64,000 nucleotides of DNA from an uncultured Collinsella sp. (GCA_900545745.1 URAD01000008.1:1-64000), one strand, 5' to 3'. Counted from the stretch's first letter, positions 7,926 to 17,473 are shown. A program made the numbers and translations. Notes: generated by a model not told the origin, from the letters alone.

Positions 7926-8699
7926 TCAACCAATCAAGCCATATGTTGCTTTCATCGTCTCGAGCAACTGCGCCATCGTTACGCCCGCAACCCCAATCTG
8001 TTTCAGATTGACGTCGCCCACCTCACAATCTTTAACAAACGCAAGCATATCGTCCTTCAGTTCTCCGCGCAGGTCGACGCCTTCCGACTCGCCAAGCAGC
8101 TGAGCAAGCCTCAGCGCATCGCGTTTATGCTTTTTTACCTTCCTCGAATCAACGTTCTCCCCCGCTTCCCTTCTAGCTTTTAGGTCGAGATACGCCTTCG
8201 CTTTGAACGGGACAATGTATTCCGTGCCCAGGACCGAAACGCCGCCTACGGTCCGAATTCCCTGAAGGAACAAGCTGTAGTAAGCATCGTCTAACAAAAT
8301 TGCCGAAAGACTGCTTATGTTTTCATCAACGTGAGTTGGCGCCACATCAATCCCCTCACGACCCTTTAGAAAGTCGGGGCACTTCGCGAAGAGCTCGATC
8401 ATATGGGGGTAACCCGGCCTCTTTGGCTCTGTAAACCGATAAAAACATGAGCCTTTACCTTCGCCCCAGCCGCAGCGGTAACCGCCATCACGCACCAAAG
8501 TCCATATGGCTTCTGCCGTCTGAGGCAACCGGTCATCGGCGACAATTACCACATCAAAATCGTGAGTCGCCCTGAATGAAAGCCCCGCCTCCGCGAGCAA
8601 AATGTCGCATGCCGTGCCGCCGATAAGGGCATATGATCCTGCAGCTTCTTGCATATGCTGCTGAAATTCTTGGAGACCTTCTACAGCGCTTCTTGCCAT
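7926..8699 (-). CDS. Nucleotidyltransferase-fold protein, AbiEii-like toxin candidate
   Basis: A 257-residue protein with a nucleotidyltransferase start: YALIGGTACDILLAEAGL and then THDFDVVIVADD, giving the G-G/T and D-x-D elements of the polymerase-beta superfamily used by AbiEii/AbiGii toxins. The middle (GTEYIVPFKAKAYLDLKARR) resembles the family's second half, where a Lys-rich helix follows. It overlaps the end of the preceding wHTH gene by 19 bases, as expected for a type IV toxin-antitoxin operon with the antitoxin first. GC content looks clearly lower than in the flanking pilus genes, suggesting transfer. Toxicity is inferred from family and context only. A metabolic nucleotidyltransferase with no toxin role is possible. 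Confidence 0.68.
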   Translation of the reverse strand: MARSAVEGLQEFQQHMQEAAGSYALIGGTACDILLAEAGLSFRATHDFDVVIVADDRLPQTAEAIWTLVRDGGYRCGWGEGKGSCFYRFTEPKRPGYPHMIELFAKCPDFLKGREGIDVAPTHVDENISSLSAILLDDAYYSLFLQGIRTVGGVSVLGTEYIVPFKAKAYLDLKARREAGENVDSRKVKKHKRDALRLAQLLGESEGVDLRGELKDDMLAFVKDCEVGDVNLKQIGVAGVTMAQLLETMKATYGLIG

Positions 8700-9649
8700 G
8701 GATATTCCTTTCCAAACATGCGATCGACTTCGAGCTGAATTCGCTCATCGTCGATTGCCGCCAAAGATAGCGCAAGCGATATGTTGTCGACACGGGAGGA
8801 GCCGGCAAACACGGGTGCATAGCGCCACACTTGGATCATCGCCGTTTCGTTATCCGGCAGCTCCCCATCTGCGACTTCGAGGTCGCTCAGTTGACGCCAT
8901 GCACTTCTTAAGACGGCCTTTTGTTCCATGCCCGGCGCAGCGAGCATCGAACGCGCAGCGAGCGCCGTCTCCCCGGCGTCTACAAGATAGTCGATCTGCG
9001 GCGTCTTCCTTGCAAAACAGACCTTCGAGACTGGCGAGGAGAGCTCTGCCATGTGCTCGCTGAGCAGAAGATCAACGGCAACAGGGAACACAACGACACG
9101 TCGCTCGCGACGCTCGCGCTTCGCGAGCCCCCTGTCAACAAGCTCGGTTATGGCCTCACTCGCGCGGCTTGCCGAAATCCCAAGCGCACGACAAAGGTCA
9201 TAGGGACGATATGGCTCCTGGGCTGCTCCCCAGATTGCGGCAGCCTGCGCGTTGGGCGACATCTTGGTCGCGTGATTGCGAAACCGGGCACCGCCCCTCT
9301 CCGTGCAAGCTGTGCCCATAAATGGAAGAAAAGCCTGTCTACCGGGACAGACAAAGGGAATCCCTTGTGCGACCAATGCTTTGCGCTGACGTGCATCGGC
9401 ATCAGGAAACGAAACGACAACAGGAGTCTCCGCACGCAAGGCTAGCTGACTATAGACCCTCTTAGCCTCGGGAAGCCCGACGCCAGTAGGCAAACTTGCA
9501 AGCAAAAACGAAAAACCGTTTGCGTCAACAACGCGGACCTCAATCGCACGCAGATGCAGCGGCAAGCGTGCGGATCCAGGCCAAACTTTGGCCTTGGCGG
9601 AGAGGCCTAGTGCTTCTTGTAAGTAGATTAGCGCTTCGTTCATTTCCAT
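8681..9649 (-). CDS. Winged-helix protein, AbiEi-like antitoxin candidate
   Basis: A protein of about 322 residues whose middle (about 140-195) forms a winged helix (YRPYDLCRALGISASRASEA, then ITELVDRGLAKRERRERRVV). It sits just upstream of, and overlaps, the AbiEii-like nucleotidyltransferase gene, the order seen in AbiE systems where AbiEi is a DNA-binding autorepressor. The frame is open to an ATG at 9688, but a perfect TATAAT directly follows that ATG (9680-9685 on this strand), so transcription probably starts inside it. I therefore prefer ATG 9649. No strong ribosome site exists for either, and the start is uncertain by 13 residues. A palindrome ATTCCA...TGGAAT over the promoter would suit autoregulation. 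Low GC marks the pair as foreign to the locus. Confidence 0.65.
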   Translation of the reverse strand: MEMNEALIYLQEALGLSAKAKVWPGSARLPLHLRAIEVRVVDANGFSFLLASLPTGVGLPEAKRVYSQLALRAETPVVVSFPDADARQRKALVAQGIPFVCPGRQAFLPFMGTACTERGGARFRNHATKMSPNAQAAAIWGAAQEPYRPYDLCRALGISASRASEAITELVDRGLAKRERRERRVVVFPVAVDLLLSEHMAELSSPVSKVCFARKTPQIDYLVDAGETALAARSMLAAPGMEQKAVLRSAWRQLSDLEVADGELPDNETAMIQVWRYAPVFAGSSRVDNISLALSLAAIDDERIQLEVDRMFGKEYPWQEAL

Positions 9650-9660
9650 CGTTTTCGTTT

Positions 9661-9690
9661 GATTCCAGTTGGTATTGGAATTATACATAA
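9661..9690 (-). promoter_or_regulatory. Probable promoter and operator of the AbiE-like pair
   Basis: The minus strand reads TATAAT at 9685-9680. A palindrome with ATTCCA / TGGAAT ends covers 9662-9681 just downstream, overlapping the -10 box and start site. No convincing -35 was found. Its position fits autorepression by the winged-helix protein. Confidence 0.5.
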
Positions 9691-9850
9691 TTTTCGGAAT
9701 TAAAGAGATTCCGTTCGTACCTAAGCCCGCATTTGAGTTTTCAAAATGTCCCGGATCGGCGGGGCGATTCGGGATACAATATCAATAGAAAACGACGCAC
9801 CCCGCGTAAATGTTTGGGAGCGCGGGCGGCCTAGTTTTCAGCTTTTGTTA

Positions 9851-9878
9851 AATGCCCGGGATCCGACCCCCGGGCATT
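9851..9878. terminator. Hairpin in the gap after the pilin gene
   Basis: AATGCCCGGG pairs with CCCGGGCATT around an 8-base loop. The plus strand continues CTTATTTG, which is moderately T-rich. It could end transcription from either side of the 470-base gap (9689-10162). Confidence 0.5.
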
Positions 9879-9910
9879 CTTATTTGCGCTTGTTGCGGCG
9901 CAAATGCCTT

Positions 9911-10005
9911 CCACCGTCCGCACCGCGCGTGCGCCTACGGACCTTAAACCGAATCTCATACGAGTCAAGAAACGCGATGACGGATGAGTCCGCACCGGAC
10001 GGTGG
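9911..10005. repeat. Long-range inverted repeat in the pilin 3' gap
   Basis: CCACCGTCCG (9911-9920) and CGGACGGTGG (9996-10005) are perfect 10-base arms 75 bases apart. The interior is GC-rich and could fold further. No known RNA family was recognised. Confidence 0.45.
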
Positions 10006-10032
10006 AGGCTGCCTGTGTTGTCCAAAAAGAAC

Positions 10033-10061
10033 GGGGCAGACTCCAGTGTGGAGTCTGCCCC
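10033..10061 (-). terminator. Terminator of the pilin operon
   Basis: A perfect 13-base stem GGGGCAGACTCCA / TGGAGTCTGCCCC with a three-base loop, about 100 bases past the stop of the last pilin gene. On the minus strand it is followed by GTTCTTTTTGG. Confidence 0.75.
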
Positions 10062-10162
10062 GAAAAGAAAATGGCGAAGCAAGAACGTCGATGGACGAGA
10101 AAAGTGTCCGCAAGTCTCATGGCCATCACATCCCACCTGCCGCAGGGATGGGTGAGCGAGCG

Positions 10163-11920
10163 TTACTCCTGCTCGGACTCCTCAGCCTGCTTACGGCTGC
10201 GGATGAGGTGCGCCACGCCGATGCACAGCACCGCGCCACCAGCGATCCAAGTGAAGGTCACGCCGTTAAGACCGGTGAGGGGGAGGCCGGAACCCTTCTG
10301 GTCGACAATGGTAAAGCTGAGTTTGCCGGTAGACGCGGTAGCCGAATTTCCCTTCACAACACCACTTGCTGCCTGGATTGCAGAATCCGCACTAGGGGTA
10401 ACATCATCGCCAGCCTGATTGAGCGTGCGGCTGATAGTAAAGGTCACGCCGTTTGCCGCGGAGTTGTTGTAGCCAGGGGCGGGCGTAACCTCTGTGAGAA
10501 CGTAGGTGCCCTCGTCGAGACCGACAACGTTAATCTTGCCGTTGCTGTCAGTTGTCAGAATTGCATTATCCTTAGTTGACGTCGTGGTACCGTCGGCCTT
10601 GATAAATTCGCTGGAGTCTTTCTCCTGTAGCGTGAACTGAACGCCTTCGAGGGTCTTGTGCTTGCCAGTCTCATCCTTGTCGTTACCAACCTTGGTGACG
10701 TCGATGCCGTAGGTGTAGTCGTAGGCAGGATGCGTAACCGTAGTGCCGGTACCGTCGGTGTGCGGGTTGTTGGAATAGGTCAGTTTTACCGTGTTTGTCT
10801 GGGCCTTACCGAGAATGTTCTCGTTAATCTTGCTAGCAACAAGTTTTGCCTGGTAGTTCACATAGACCTTTGAATTACCGCCAACGACAATGGGCTCACC
10901 GGCCTCATTCTTTACTTCTTTGAGATTATCGAAAGAGACAGTGAGTTTATTGTTGCTTTCCTCAGAAGGATAGTTCACTGTATAACAACTGTCCGCTACG
11001 ACCGTATCGCCAATTTTGACCTTAACGACCGGCTTACCGTTCTCGCCGCATACCGGCACCATCGTAGAAGGAAGCTCGTCGGTAAAAGCATAGCTGTACT
11101 TAGTGTACGTATTGATGTTGCTAGCAACAGTGCCGGCAAGCTGATAATCAATCGGCTGCTCAGAGGCAGAGTCGGCGGACTTGTTGGGAGCACTGAAAAC
11201 GTCCTTGCTATTGTCCGTAACAAACTTGCCGTTCTTGTCATCCTTGACGGCCTTGGTCACGTTGGGGACGTCCTTCTTGGGCTCCGCCTTTACATCTTCA
11301 CCACCGACGACAGTGAAGATTGGCGAGGTATAGGCGTCGGTATTGCCGTTGGCCGAATCGCTAGATGGGGTCGAACCAACATTTGCAGTCACAAAGAGCC
11401 AATAGCCGGTGTTTAAAGCCTTAAAGTCTCCCTTGCTGGAATCGCCTGGGTTTGTCCAGGTTAGAGTCGAACCCTCAAGTGCGGCAGCAATCTTATCCAA
11501 CGTGGAGCCAGCGTCAACCTTGGCAGTCTGGCCAACATTATCACCGGCATTATCTTTAATGTACTTGGCCCAAGCCTGAGCGCCTGCATTCGCATCAGGA
11601 GCCTTCGCGACGCCAGCAAATGCATCAGTCACAACATTCATAACATCAGGCGACGCCCAATCAATATCGGAAAGGATCTTATCGCCAGACCAGGCACTTC
11701 CATCATAATTCTGCGTAACCTTTGCCTTGAAAATCTGGATGCCCTTAAAGGTTGTGTCCTTATAGGTCTTCTCGTCAATCTTTACATTGCCGAACGTGGC
11801 CACCGTCGGCGTGACCGCAGCAAACGCCATGGTAACCGGGGCCATGACTCCGCCGAAGCTCAGCGCTGCTGTGAGGCCGGCGGTTACTGCCAGGCGTGCG
11901 ATGTTCTTGCTCATGCTCAT
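10163..11920 (-). CDS. LPLTG-anchored pilin, fimbrial isopeptide D2 family (probable shaft subunit)
   Basis: A secreted 585-residue pilin. The start ATG 11920 follows GGAGG (the frame extends upstream without a site). Residues 1-35 form a signal peptide ending near AFAA. Two isopeptide-type Ig-like domains follow: the first holds the D2-like VDVTKAVKDD-like region (KKDVPNVTKAVKDDKNGKF), and the second, a CNA-B/prealbumin-like domain, has TLEGVQFTLQEKD and the E-box EGTYVLTEVTPAPGY. The sorting signal is LPLTG about 40 residues from the end, followed by a hydrophobic helix and a basic-acidic tail. The Lys in VKAEPKK (about 230) is a candidate for sortase cross-linking. It is the third gene of the pilus operon and ends at a strong terminator. 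Confidence 0.9.
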   Translation of the reverse strand: MSMSKNIARLAVTAGLTAALSFGGVMAPVTMAFAAVTPTVATFGNVKIDEKTYKDTTFKGIQIFKAKVTQNYDGSAWSGDKILSDIDWASPDVMNVVTDAFAGVAKAPDANAGAQAWAKYIKDNAGDNVGQTAKVDAGSTLDKIAAALEGSTLTWTNPGDSSKGDFKALNTGYWLFVTANVGSTPSSDSANGNTDAYTSPIFTVVGGEDVKAEPKKDVPNVTKAVKDDKNGKFVTDNSKDVFSAPNKSADSASEQPIDYQLAGTVASNINTYTKYSYAFTDELPSTMVPVCGENGKPVVKVKIGDTVVADSCYTVNYPSEESNNKLTVSFDNLKEVKNEAGEPIVVGGNSKVYVNYQAKLVASKINENILGKAQTNTVKLTYSNNPHTDGTGTTVTHPAYDYTYGIDVTKVGNDKDETGKHKTLEGVQFTLQEKDSSEFIKADGTTTSTKDNAILTTDSNGKINVVGLDEGTYVLTEVTPAPGYNNSAANGVTFTISRTLNQAGDDVTPSADSAIQAASGVVKGNSATASTGKLSFTIVDQKGSGLPLTGLNGVTFTWIAGGAVLCIGVAHLIRSRKQAEESEQE

Positions 11921-12028
11921 CTTCTTTTCCTCCGTTTTCCAGTTGGTTCTCATTCGATCGGTCATCATCTGTCTGTGTCTTAGCATCTACTTCGCTACGT
12001 CTCGCCCCGCTCTCTGTGGGGCTGCCAG

Positions 12029-13699
12029 CTACTCTTTATGGCTGCCACCTCCCCGCTTGACCAGGAGCGCGACCACGATGAGCGCGGCTCCGGCGACCGC
12101 TGCGGCGGCCGCGGCGTACATTGCCATATCGCCAGTCGAGGGCATAAAGCCTCCGGTGATAATGCTAGGGGGTGTGCCGGTGGGCGTGTTGATGAGCGAC
12201 GCCTCCAGGCTGCCCGTCGACCCGTCCGCGCTGTCGGCGCGCAGGGGCGACTCGGCCGTGATGGTGAGCTTGGGCTTGGCAGCGGCCACCTGGTCGACGT
12301 CCAGGCCCTCGGCCTTGACCGTCACAGAGCGCGTGCCCTCAAAGGCGGTGTAGCCCTTGGGCGCCTTGAGCTCGCGAACCTCCAGCTTGCCCGAGTCCAC
12401 GCCCGAGACGGTCACGCGGCCGTCCTCGCCCGTGGTGACGGTGGCCTTGCCCTCCGCATCCCACGTGCCGTCGGTCGCTAGCGTGCGACCGCGGTCGTCG
12501 GCGATGCTCAGGACCGCCCCGGCAAGCGGCTTGTCGCCGTCGCTGCCGCGCTTGGTGAGCGCGAGATCCCAGGTGTAGGCGCACGCGTCGTCGCTCGGCG
12601 TGCGGGTGAAGCCGGCGTCGCCGGACTGGTCGGCAAAGGGGGAGCGCGGGTAGCGCAGGTAGACCTCGTTGGGGTTGCCCTTGGCAATGCCGTGGTTGCA
12701 CGCGCTGTTGAGTGGCGCGTTGTACACGGCGACCACGCGGGCGCCCGCGGTGAAGGCGTCGGCCCCGCCGAGCGCGGCGATGAGGTCTCCGGTGCGTACG
12801 GTGAAGCTCTTGCCGTCGGCCGCTACCTTGGTGGCGCACTGGGCCGTGATGTCGGTCCAGCCCTTCGCGGGCTCGGTGCCGGCGCGGCCGTCCTTGTCGG
12901 CCGAAACGGCGTCGAAGCCACCGTCCGCGCCCGCCGCCACGTAAACATGTATGCTCGCAGCCACCTTGGAGGGGTCGAGCCCCGCGCCCATGGTGTCGAC
13001 GAACTGCACCGCGTAGGTGTCGTAGGCCGTGAGCCCCGCCGGGACCGTGGCAGAGAGGCGCCAGTACAGGTCGTCGGCGACCGTGGCGTCGGCGGCCTTC
13101 TGCCAGGCGGCGGTGCCGTCCTCCAGCACGTGCTTGGCGACCTTGGGGGTCGCGGCCTTGGGCTTGACGGTGACGGCGCTACCGCCGACCAAGGCCATGA
13201 TCGGCGCGGTGCCGGCCTCGTTCTGGGCGATGGCGTCGTCGTCGGCGACGATGAGCCAGTAGCCGCAGGGCAGCTCGGCCGTCGTGCCCGCGTTAAGGGC
13301 CACGGACTCGACGTCAGAGCTCTGAAGGGAACGAGCGAGCTGTGCGCTCAGCGCGCTCGTAAGGTGGGTATCGGTGTTGAGCCACTCGGCAGCTTCCTGC
13401 GCGGTGGTCTGGGAATTGGGCATACCGGCGCTGTGCAGCACAGGCAGCGCGGCGTCGCGCACGGCGTCGCTTGCCCAGGCGAGCTCGGTGGCGATCTTAG
13501 CGTCGCTGTCGCCGTCGACGACGTTGGCGCTAAAAATCTGGTAGGTGTCGTAGCTGCTCGCCACGGTGCCGCTCACCGTGATGGAACCGGTCGAGTTCGG
13601 CGCGGCCTGCGCGGAAGCGGGGAACACAACCGCGCAGGTGCCGATCAGGAGGGCAAGCAGCGCAAACAAGATCGGGAAGGAGCTAAACTTCTTATTCAC
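12029..13699 (-). CDS. Pilin-like surface protein with D2 isopeptide domains and an MPSTG sorting motif
   Basis: A 556-residue second pilin. I place the start at GTG 13699 (protein beginning VNKKFSSFPIL), because GGGAGG is at the right distance and this start overlaps the stop of the upstream adhesin by eight bases, implying coupling. The open frame to 13780 lies inside that gene. A signal peptide ends near ASAQAAPN. The interior has isopeptide-type domains (CNA-B-like: KPLAGAVLSIADDRG and the E-box SGKLEVRELKAPKGY). The C-terminus is unusual: FMPSTGD replaces LPxTG, followed by a very Ala-rich helix and KRGGG. The variant motif may be read by a different sortase, such as the housekeeping enzyme, so this could be the base or minor pilin rather than the shaft. 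Confidence 0.87.
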   Translation of the reverse strand: MNKKFSSFPILFALLALLIGTCAVVFPASAQAAPNSTGSITVSGTVASSYDTYQIFSANVVDGDSDAKIATELAWASDAVRDAALPVLHSAGMPNSQTTAQEAAEWLNTDTHLTSALSAQLARSLQSSDVESVALNAGTTAELPCGYWLIVADDDAIAQNEAGTAPIMALVGGSAVTVKPKAATPKVAKHVLEDGTAAWQKAADATVADDLYWRLSATVPAGLTAYDTYAVQFVDTMGAGLDPSKVAASIHVYVAAGADGGFDAVSADKDGRAGTEPAKGWTDITAQCATKVAADGKSFTVRTGDLIAALGGADAFTAGARVVAVYNAPLNSACNHGIAKGNPNEVYLRYPRSPFADQSGDAGFTRTPSDDACAYTWDLALTKRGSDGDKPLAGAVLSIADDRGRTLATDGTWDAEGKATVTTGEDGRVTVSGVDSGKLEVRELKAPKGYTAFEGTRSVTVKAEGLDVDQVAAAKPKLTITAESPLRADSADGSTGSLEASLINTPTGTPPSIITGGFMPSTGDMAMYAAAAAAVAGAALIVVALLVKRGGGSHKE

Positions 13700-16600
13700 G
13701 ACGCCCACCTCCCTTCGCATTCGCCTTGCGACGAATGTGCATCCAGGCCGCAGCAGCGCAAAGCACCGCCGCGCCGGCAAGGTACGTCAGAGTGACGCCC
13801 GACATACCAGAAAGGGGCAAAGAGGTGGAGTAGGTATTGGTGAAGGTGGGGGTGGACTCGGGAAACTCGTGGCCCTCGTTCTCGGCGCTTACCCACTTAC
13901 CGCCGTCAAAGGTCCCCCTCATGTAGGTCACCTTACAGCTGATGTTCCCATTGTTATTGTCCTTTGCAACAACCGTGAACTTGTAGACCGAATTATCGAA
14001 CTTGTAATGCGAGAAAATCGAGCTATCGTTCTTCTCGCGCATATAGTACGTGAAGGTCTTGGAAGCGCCACGGCCCGGAACATCAGTCTCACTCTGCTTC
14101 AAGCTGTCAAGCGTGTAATTAATCGTGGGGAAGTCCTGGGTCTGAGGATTGTCGCCACCGGCAGTGGTCGAGACGGTCTTGACGCTGTCGTCCGTAAAGT
14201 TCTCGTTATCCGCAAACTCGAGCGTAAACTTCTTCATCTCGCCACCCTCAACGACCTTAGTCGCCTTGGGAGTCCAGGAGCCCTTCGAATCGTACTTGGT
14301 GTATGCGTTGGTGAAAGTCGTTGATTTTGTTAGCTCGACGCTTGCAACGTCACCTACGGTTGTTGGATTAACCGTAGTATCAGACGTAGCACCATTAGCG
14401 GCGATTGTAGTAATCACCACACTATTGACCTTGTAATACGTGTATCGGATATCAAGCACTTCATGCGACTTGCGTTCATCCTTTACGACCGTAGGATCTA
14501 TCTTGTAGATAGTCTTGTCGTAAGTCACGTCCTTGTCCGTGCCCGGAACCTCTACCAAGTAGTAAACAAGGTCGGCGTCGGCATAGACTTCACCCAGGTC
14601 AAAGGTGAAAATTCCTTTCTCATCGTTTTCCACCGTATCGACCACCGAGCAGTCATTGAGCTGCAATTTGCCATCATTAAAGCTAGGGGCCTTACCATCC
14701 TTGCCCGGCTTCAAGAGCTGGAACTTAAATTCTCCCGTACCAAGCGTGCGGCCCGTCAGCACCTTGGTGCCATTGAGCTTCATCTTGGGGTAAACCTTGA
14801 CCTCTTGGGTGGAGCCGGCGACAACGTCGCCGTTGGTCATGATGCCGCCACCGTGGATGTTGGATTTGTTGCCCGTGATGTAGAGGGTCGCAGCCGCGGT
14901 AGCGGCATCCTTATCCTCCTTAATCGGATCAGATTTAAGGCCAATCAAGTACTTAGCCTGAGCGCCCTCGTACTTGCCGATAGACGTTGACGTATTGTCG
15001 TCGATCGTGCCCGACCAATTGGCAGCTCCGCCACCAAGCATCTGGCCAGTTACGGCTGCGATATACGGATTATTTTCAGAATTGTTAGAGTCGTGAACTA
15101 GGAAAAGGTCCTTATGACCGGCACTTATAAAATCTGGGGTTATTTCGCCGCCGTTCCCGTTCGGGTCGGCATCCCGGTCCTCGTTCTTGCCGTTAGTGCC
15201 GCCCGATCGGTTATAACCACCGCCAGAATTACCGTCAGAATTACCGAAAATCGCGATGCCATTGGTATCGGTAATGGCAGTCTTACCAGTCGGGCAAGCG
15301 GCAAACCCGCCGCCAAAGCCATTGGCATGATTGTTGGTAATCAGCGCGTTATATATCCCGAGGCTTGCCGGCTGAACGTTGTTGTCGCTGCTGCCCTGGA
15401 CGAATACGCCACCGCCGCCCCAGTCGTTGGTAGTATTGGTCGTATTGTTAGTGATGTAGGCTTTCTTGCCGCTCACATTAAATTCGCCAACTGTAGGCGC
15501 AGCGATACGGATGCCGCCACCCTCTGAGTTTTGCGCCACATTGCTGGCGATGATTCCACCATAAAACGCAAACCCGGAAAGAGGTTTATTCCAAGCGCCA
15601 GCATAAACGCCGCCGCCAGCCTCGGCAGAGTAGTTGCCCGTGATGTAGCCGCCGCTAATAACCAGACCGCCTTTTTTCTGTCCTTCAGTGGAGCTAAAGG
15701 CAGCAATGCCGCCACCACCGTGACAACCGAAACCGAGATGCCCCCAGTCATTCTCAGCGTCCTGGTAGAACTGATATTTGTTATTGGTGATGTGACCATT
15801 CGTAATGGTCACCATAGAGTCCACAGCACAAATTCCCGCGCCATAACCTCTTTGATAACTATTTGTACCGTTGCCGGAGATAATACCGCCAACCATGTTT
15901 ACCGTAGAATTCATGGCATAAACGCCGCCGCCACTGGGGGCATAGTTACCAGCGATTACGCCGTCAGAGATCTCCAGGGTTGAGTTGCCAATGACAGCAA
16001 TTCCAGCACCAGCACCATCTCTGCCCACAGAAGCACCACAAACGTATCCGCCACTCATGGTGACGTTAGAGCCGTTCTCGGCATAAATCAGGTGGCGAAC
16101 ATTTGCGCCCTGAGCCGTGGTCAGTACGCCGCTCTGAAGGTTAAACGTACCACCCGCATAGACGTCGATGAGATTCATTGTGGAGCCAGTAGTGGTGCCC
16201 ACGATGGCGCCATTGATGTCAACCTCGTGCCTAAAAAGGGTCTCGGTAGTAGCAGTGTCACTCGAAGTCGACTCAGTCACGTAGTATGTGAGCTTACTGG
16301 GCGTTGTGCCGTCGTAATCGAGCTTAGCAAGGTTGCCGTTTTTGTCGCCACCCTGCTCGAACTTGTTATCAGCCGCCTGCTGCAGATCCTCAATCGTGAG
16401 CGTCGCACCCTCGGGCACATTGAACATGGACATGTTGTTGCGACCTGATTCGGTACCATTATGCTTAATCTTGTGACCATTTAAATCTAAGGTCACCTCA
16501 CCTGCGCCCAACGTAATGTCACTTGCATACTCGACATCGGCATTCAGGCGAAACTTGCCGGTTTTTTTATCTTTTTGAAGGTAATCGTAGAGGTCCTGCG

Positions 16601-17015
16601 CTGTATTAATCTGCGTATATCCGTCCGCGTCTTCCACAGCTAGAGCAATATCGCCCTCATCATTAGCACTGTCATCCGCAGGCTGTACAGCATCCTCAAC
16701 CCCTGCGTCATCGGGCAACAGGCTCGCCGCACCAGCGTCCCCAGAGGCTTCGTCATTCTTGACGTCGTTGTTATCCTGCCTTTCGGTATCCCCGTTGTTG
16801 GTGTTGTCTACATCAGTAGACTCACTGGAGGAACCCCCCCCCATCACAGTTTTCTCGGTAGAAACCATCTGGGCATCGTTGGCAATGGCCTGGGAGATCG
16901 GAGGCATGACGAGCGACAGTACCAGGCTCAACACGGAGGCTCCGCACAAAACGCCTGCCAGTACGCGGCGCGTCGCTTTTTTACTCTGCTTAGTTTTTTC
17001 TGAATTCGCTTTCAT
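13692..17015 (-). CDS. Giant surface adhesin: beta-helix plus FctA-like pilin domains, LPLSG anchor (probable pilus tip)
   Basis: An 1107-residue secreted protein and the first gene of the pilus operon. A signal peptide is followed by a low-complexity Asp/Asn/Ser/Glu linker (about 50-130). Residues about 130-700 are a right-handed beta-helix: repeated short turns such as TLDLNGHKIKHNG, GGIISGNG, GGGVYAMN and GGYITGNYSAEAGGGVYAG. Two Spy0128/FctA-type isopeptide domains follow (about 740-890 and 900-1060; KLNGTKVLTGRTLGTGEFKF begins the first). The sorting signal LPLSG lies about 42 residues from the end, then a hydrophobic helix and basic tail. ATG 17015 has GGGGAGGAG upstream. The modular plan (ligand-binding head plus pilin stalk) suggests a tip adhesin; the ligand is unknown. 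The Gly/Asn-rich repeats could recombine. Confidence 0.88.
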   Translation of the reverse strand: MKANSEKTKQSKKATRRVLAGVLCGASVLSLVLSLVMPPISQAIANDAQMVSTEKTVMGGGSSSESTDVDNTNNGDTERQDNNDVKNDEASGDAGAASLLPDDAGVEDAVQPADDSANDEGDIALAVEDADGYTQINTAQDLYDYLQKDKKTGKFRLNADVEYASDITLGAGEVTLDLNGHKIKHNGTESGRNNMSMFNVPEGATLTIEDLQQAADNKFEQGGDKNGNLAKLDYDGTTPSKLTYYVTESTSSDTATTETLFRHEVDINGAIVGTTTGSTMNLIDVYAGGTFNLQSGVLTTAQGANVRHLIYAENGSNVTMSGGYVCGASVGRDGAGAGIAVIGNSTLEISDGVIAGNYAPSGGGVYAMNSTVNMVGGIISGNGTNSYQRGYGAGICAVDSMVTITNGHITNNKYQFYQDAENDWGHLGFGCHGGGGIAAFSSTEGQKKGGLVISGGYITGNYSAEAGGGVYAGAWNKPLSGFAFYGGIIASNVAQNSEGGGIRIAAPTVGEFNVSGKKAYITNNTTNTTNDWGGGGVFVQGSSDNNVQPASLGIYNALITNNHANGFGGGFAACPTGKTAITDTNGIAIFGNSDGNSGGGYNRSGGTNGKNEDRDADPNGNGGEITPDFISAGHKDLFLVHDSNNSENNPYIAAVTGQMLGGGAANWSGTIDDNTSTSIGKYEGAQAKYLIGLKSDPIKEDKDAATAAATLYITGNKSNIHGGGIMTNGDVVAGSTQEVKVYPKMKLNGTKVLTGRTLGTGEFKFQLLKPGKDGKAPSFNDGKLQLNDCSVVDTVENDEKGIFTFDLGEVYADADLVYYLVEVPGTDKDVTYDKTIYKIDPTVVKDERKSHEVLDIRYTYYKVNSVVITTIAANGATSDTTVNPTTVGDVASVELTKSTTFTNAYTKYDSKGSWTPKATKVVEGGEMKKFTLEFADNENFTDDSVKTVSTTAGGDNPQTQDFPTINYTLDSLKQSETDVPGRGASKTFTYYMREKNDSSIFSHYKFDNSVYKFTVVAKDNNNGNISCKVTYMRGTFDGGKWVSAENEGHEFPESTPTFTNTYSTSLPLSGMSGVTLTYLAGAAVLCAAAAWMHIRRKANAKGGGRRE

Positions 17016-17473
17016 CGATGTCTCCTCCCCAAGAGACCGCGATCTTGCTCTTTCACTATCAAACGTATCTGCGCAACCTGTAATTGCGCACGCTTAGTAA
17101 TACTATTGTAACTATTGTTTAAACATCCGAGCAACAAAACCGACATTTTTGTAGCCAGTTCTCAATTCCCTTGACATTTGCTCGGATTTACCTTCGTTTA
17201 TTCGCTATGAAATATCTATTTCTGCTGGTAATTAAGCTAGTTATCAGTTTTTTAATAGCATTTTATTTATTTGCACAACATTTTGCTCAAGAGCAAGCAT
17301 CCTGTGAACGGTCGAAAATCGACCGCGAATGGTAGGTCATTAACCGGGAGGAATAGACTACCAAATTGATGGGAATATCTTTAGCCCATCGGTAGTTAGA
17401 AGCGTAATGTTCAGACAGCCATATTTGAATTATCGCGCAGATTTAGGCATCAATTCGCCCAAATTGCCTGAGG
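17016..17473. other. AT-rich upstream region of the pilus operon
   Basis: About 460 bases with no credible gene, much richer in A and T than the surroundings. It must contain the pilus promoter but I could not pick one with confidence. It holds hairpins: GGTCG / CGACC at 17309-17323, and a longer one where CTACC...GATGGG pairs with CCCATC-GGTAG between about 17357 and 17397. Regulatory binding or leader structure is possible. Confidence 0.5.

Noticed and set aside
9746..10579. 277-codon plus-strand frame across the pilin 3' region
   Set aside because: It overlaps two hairpins and the antisense of a clear pilin gene, and its product matches no family.
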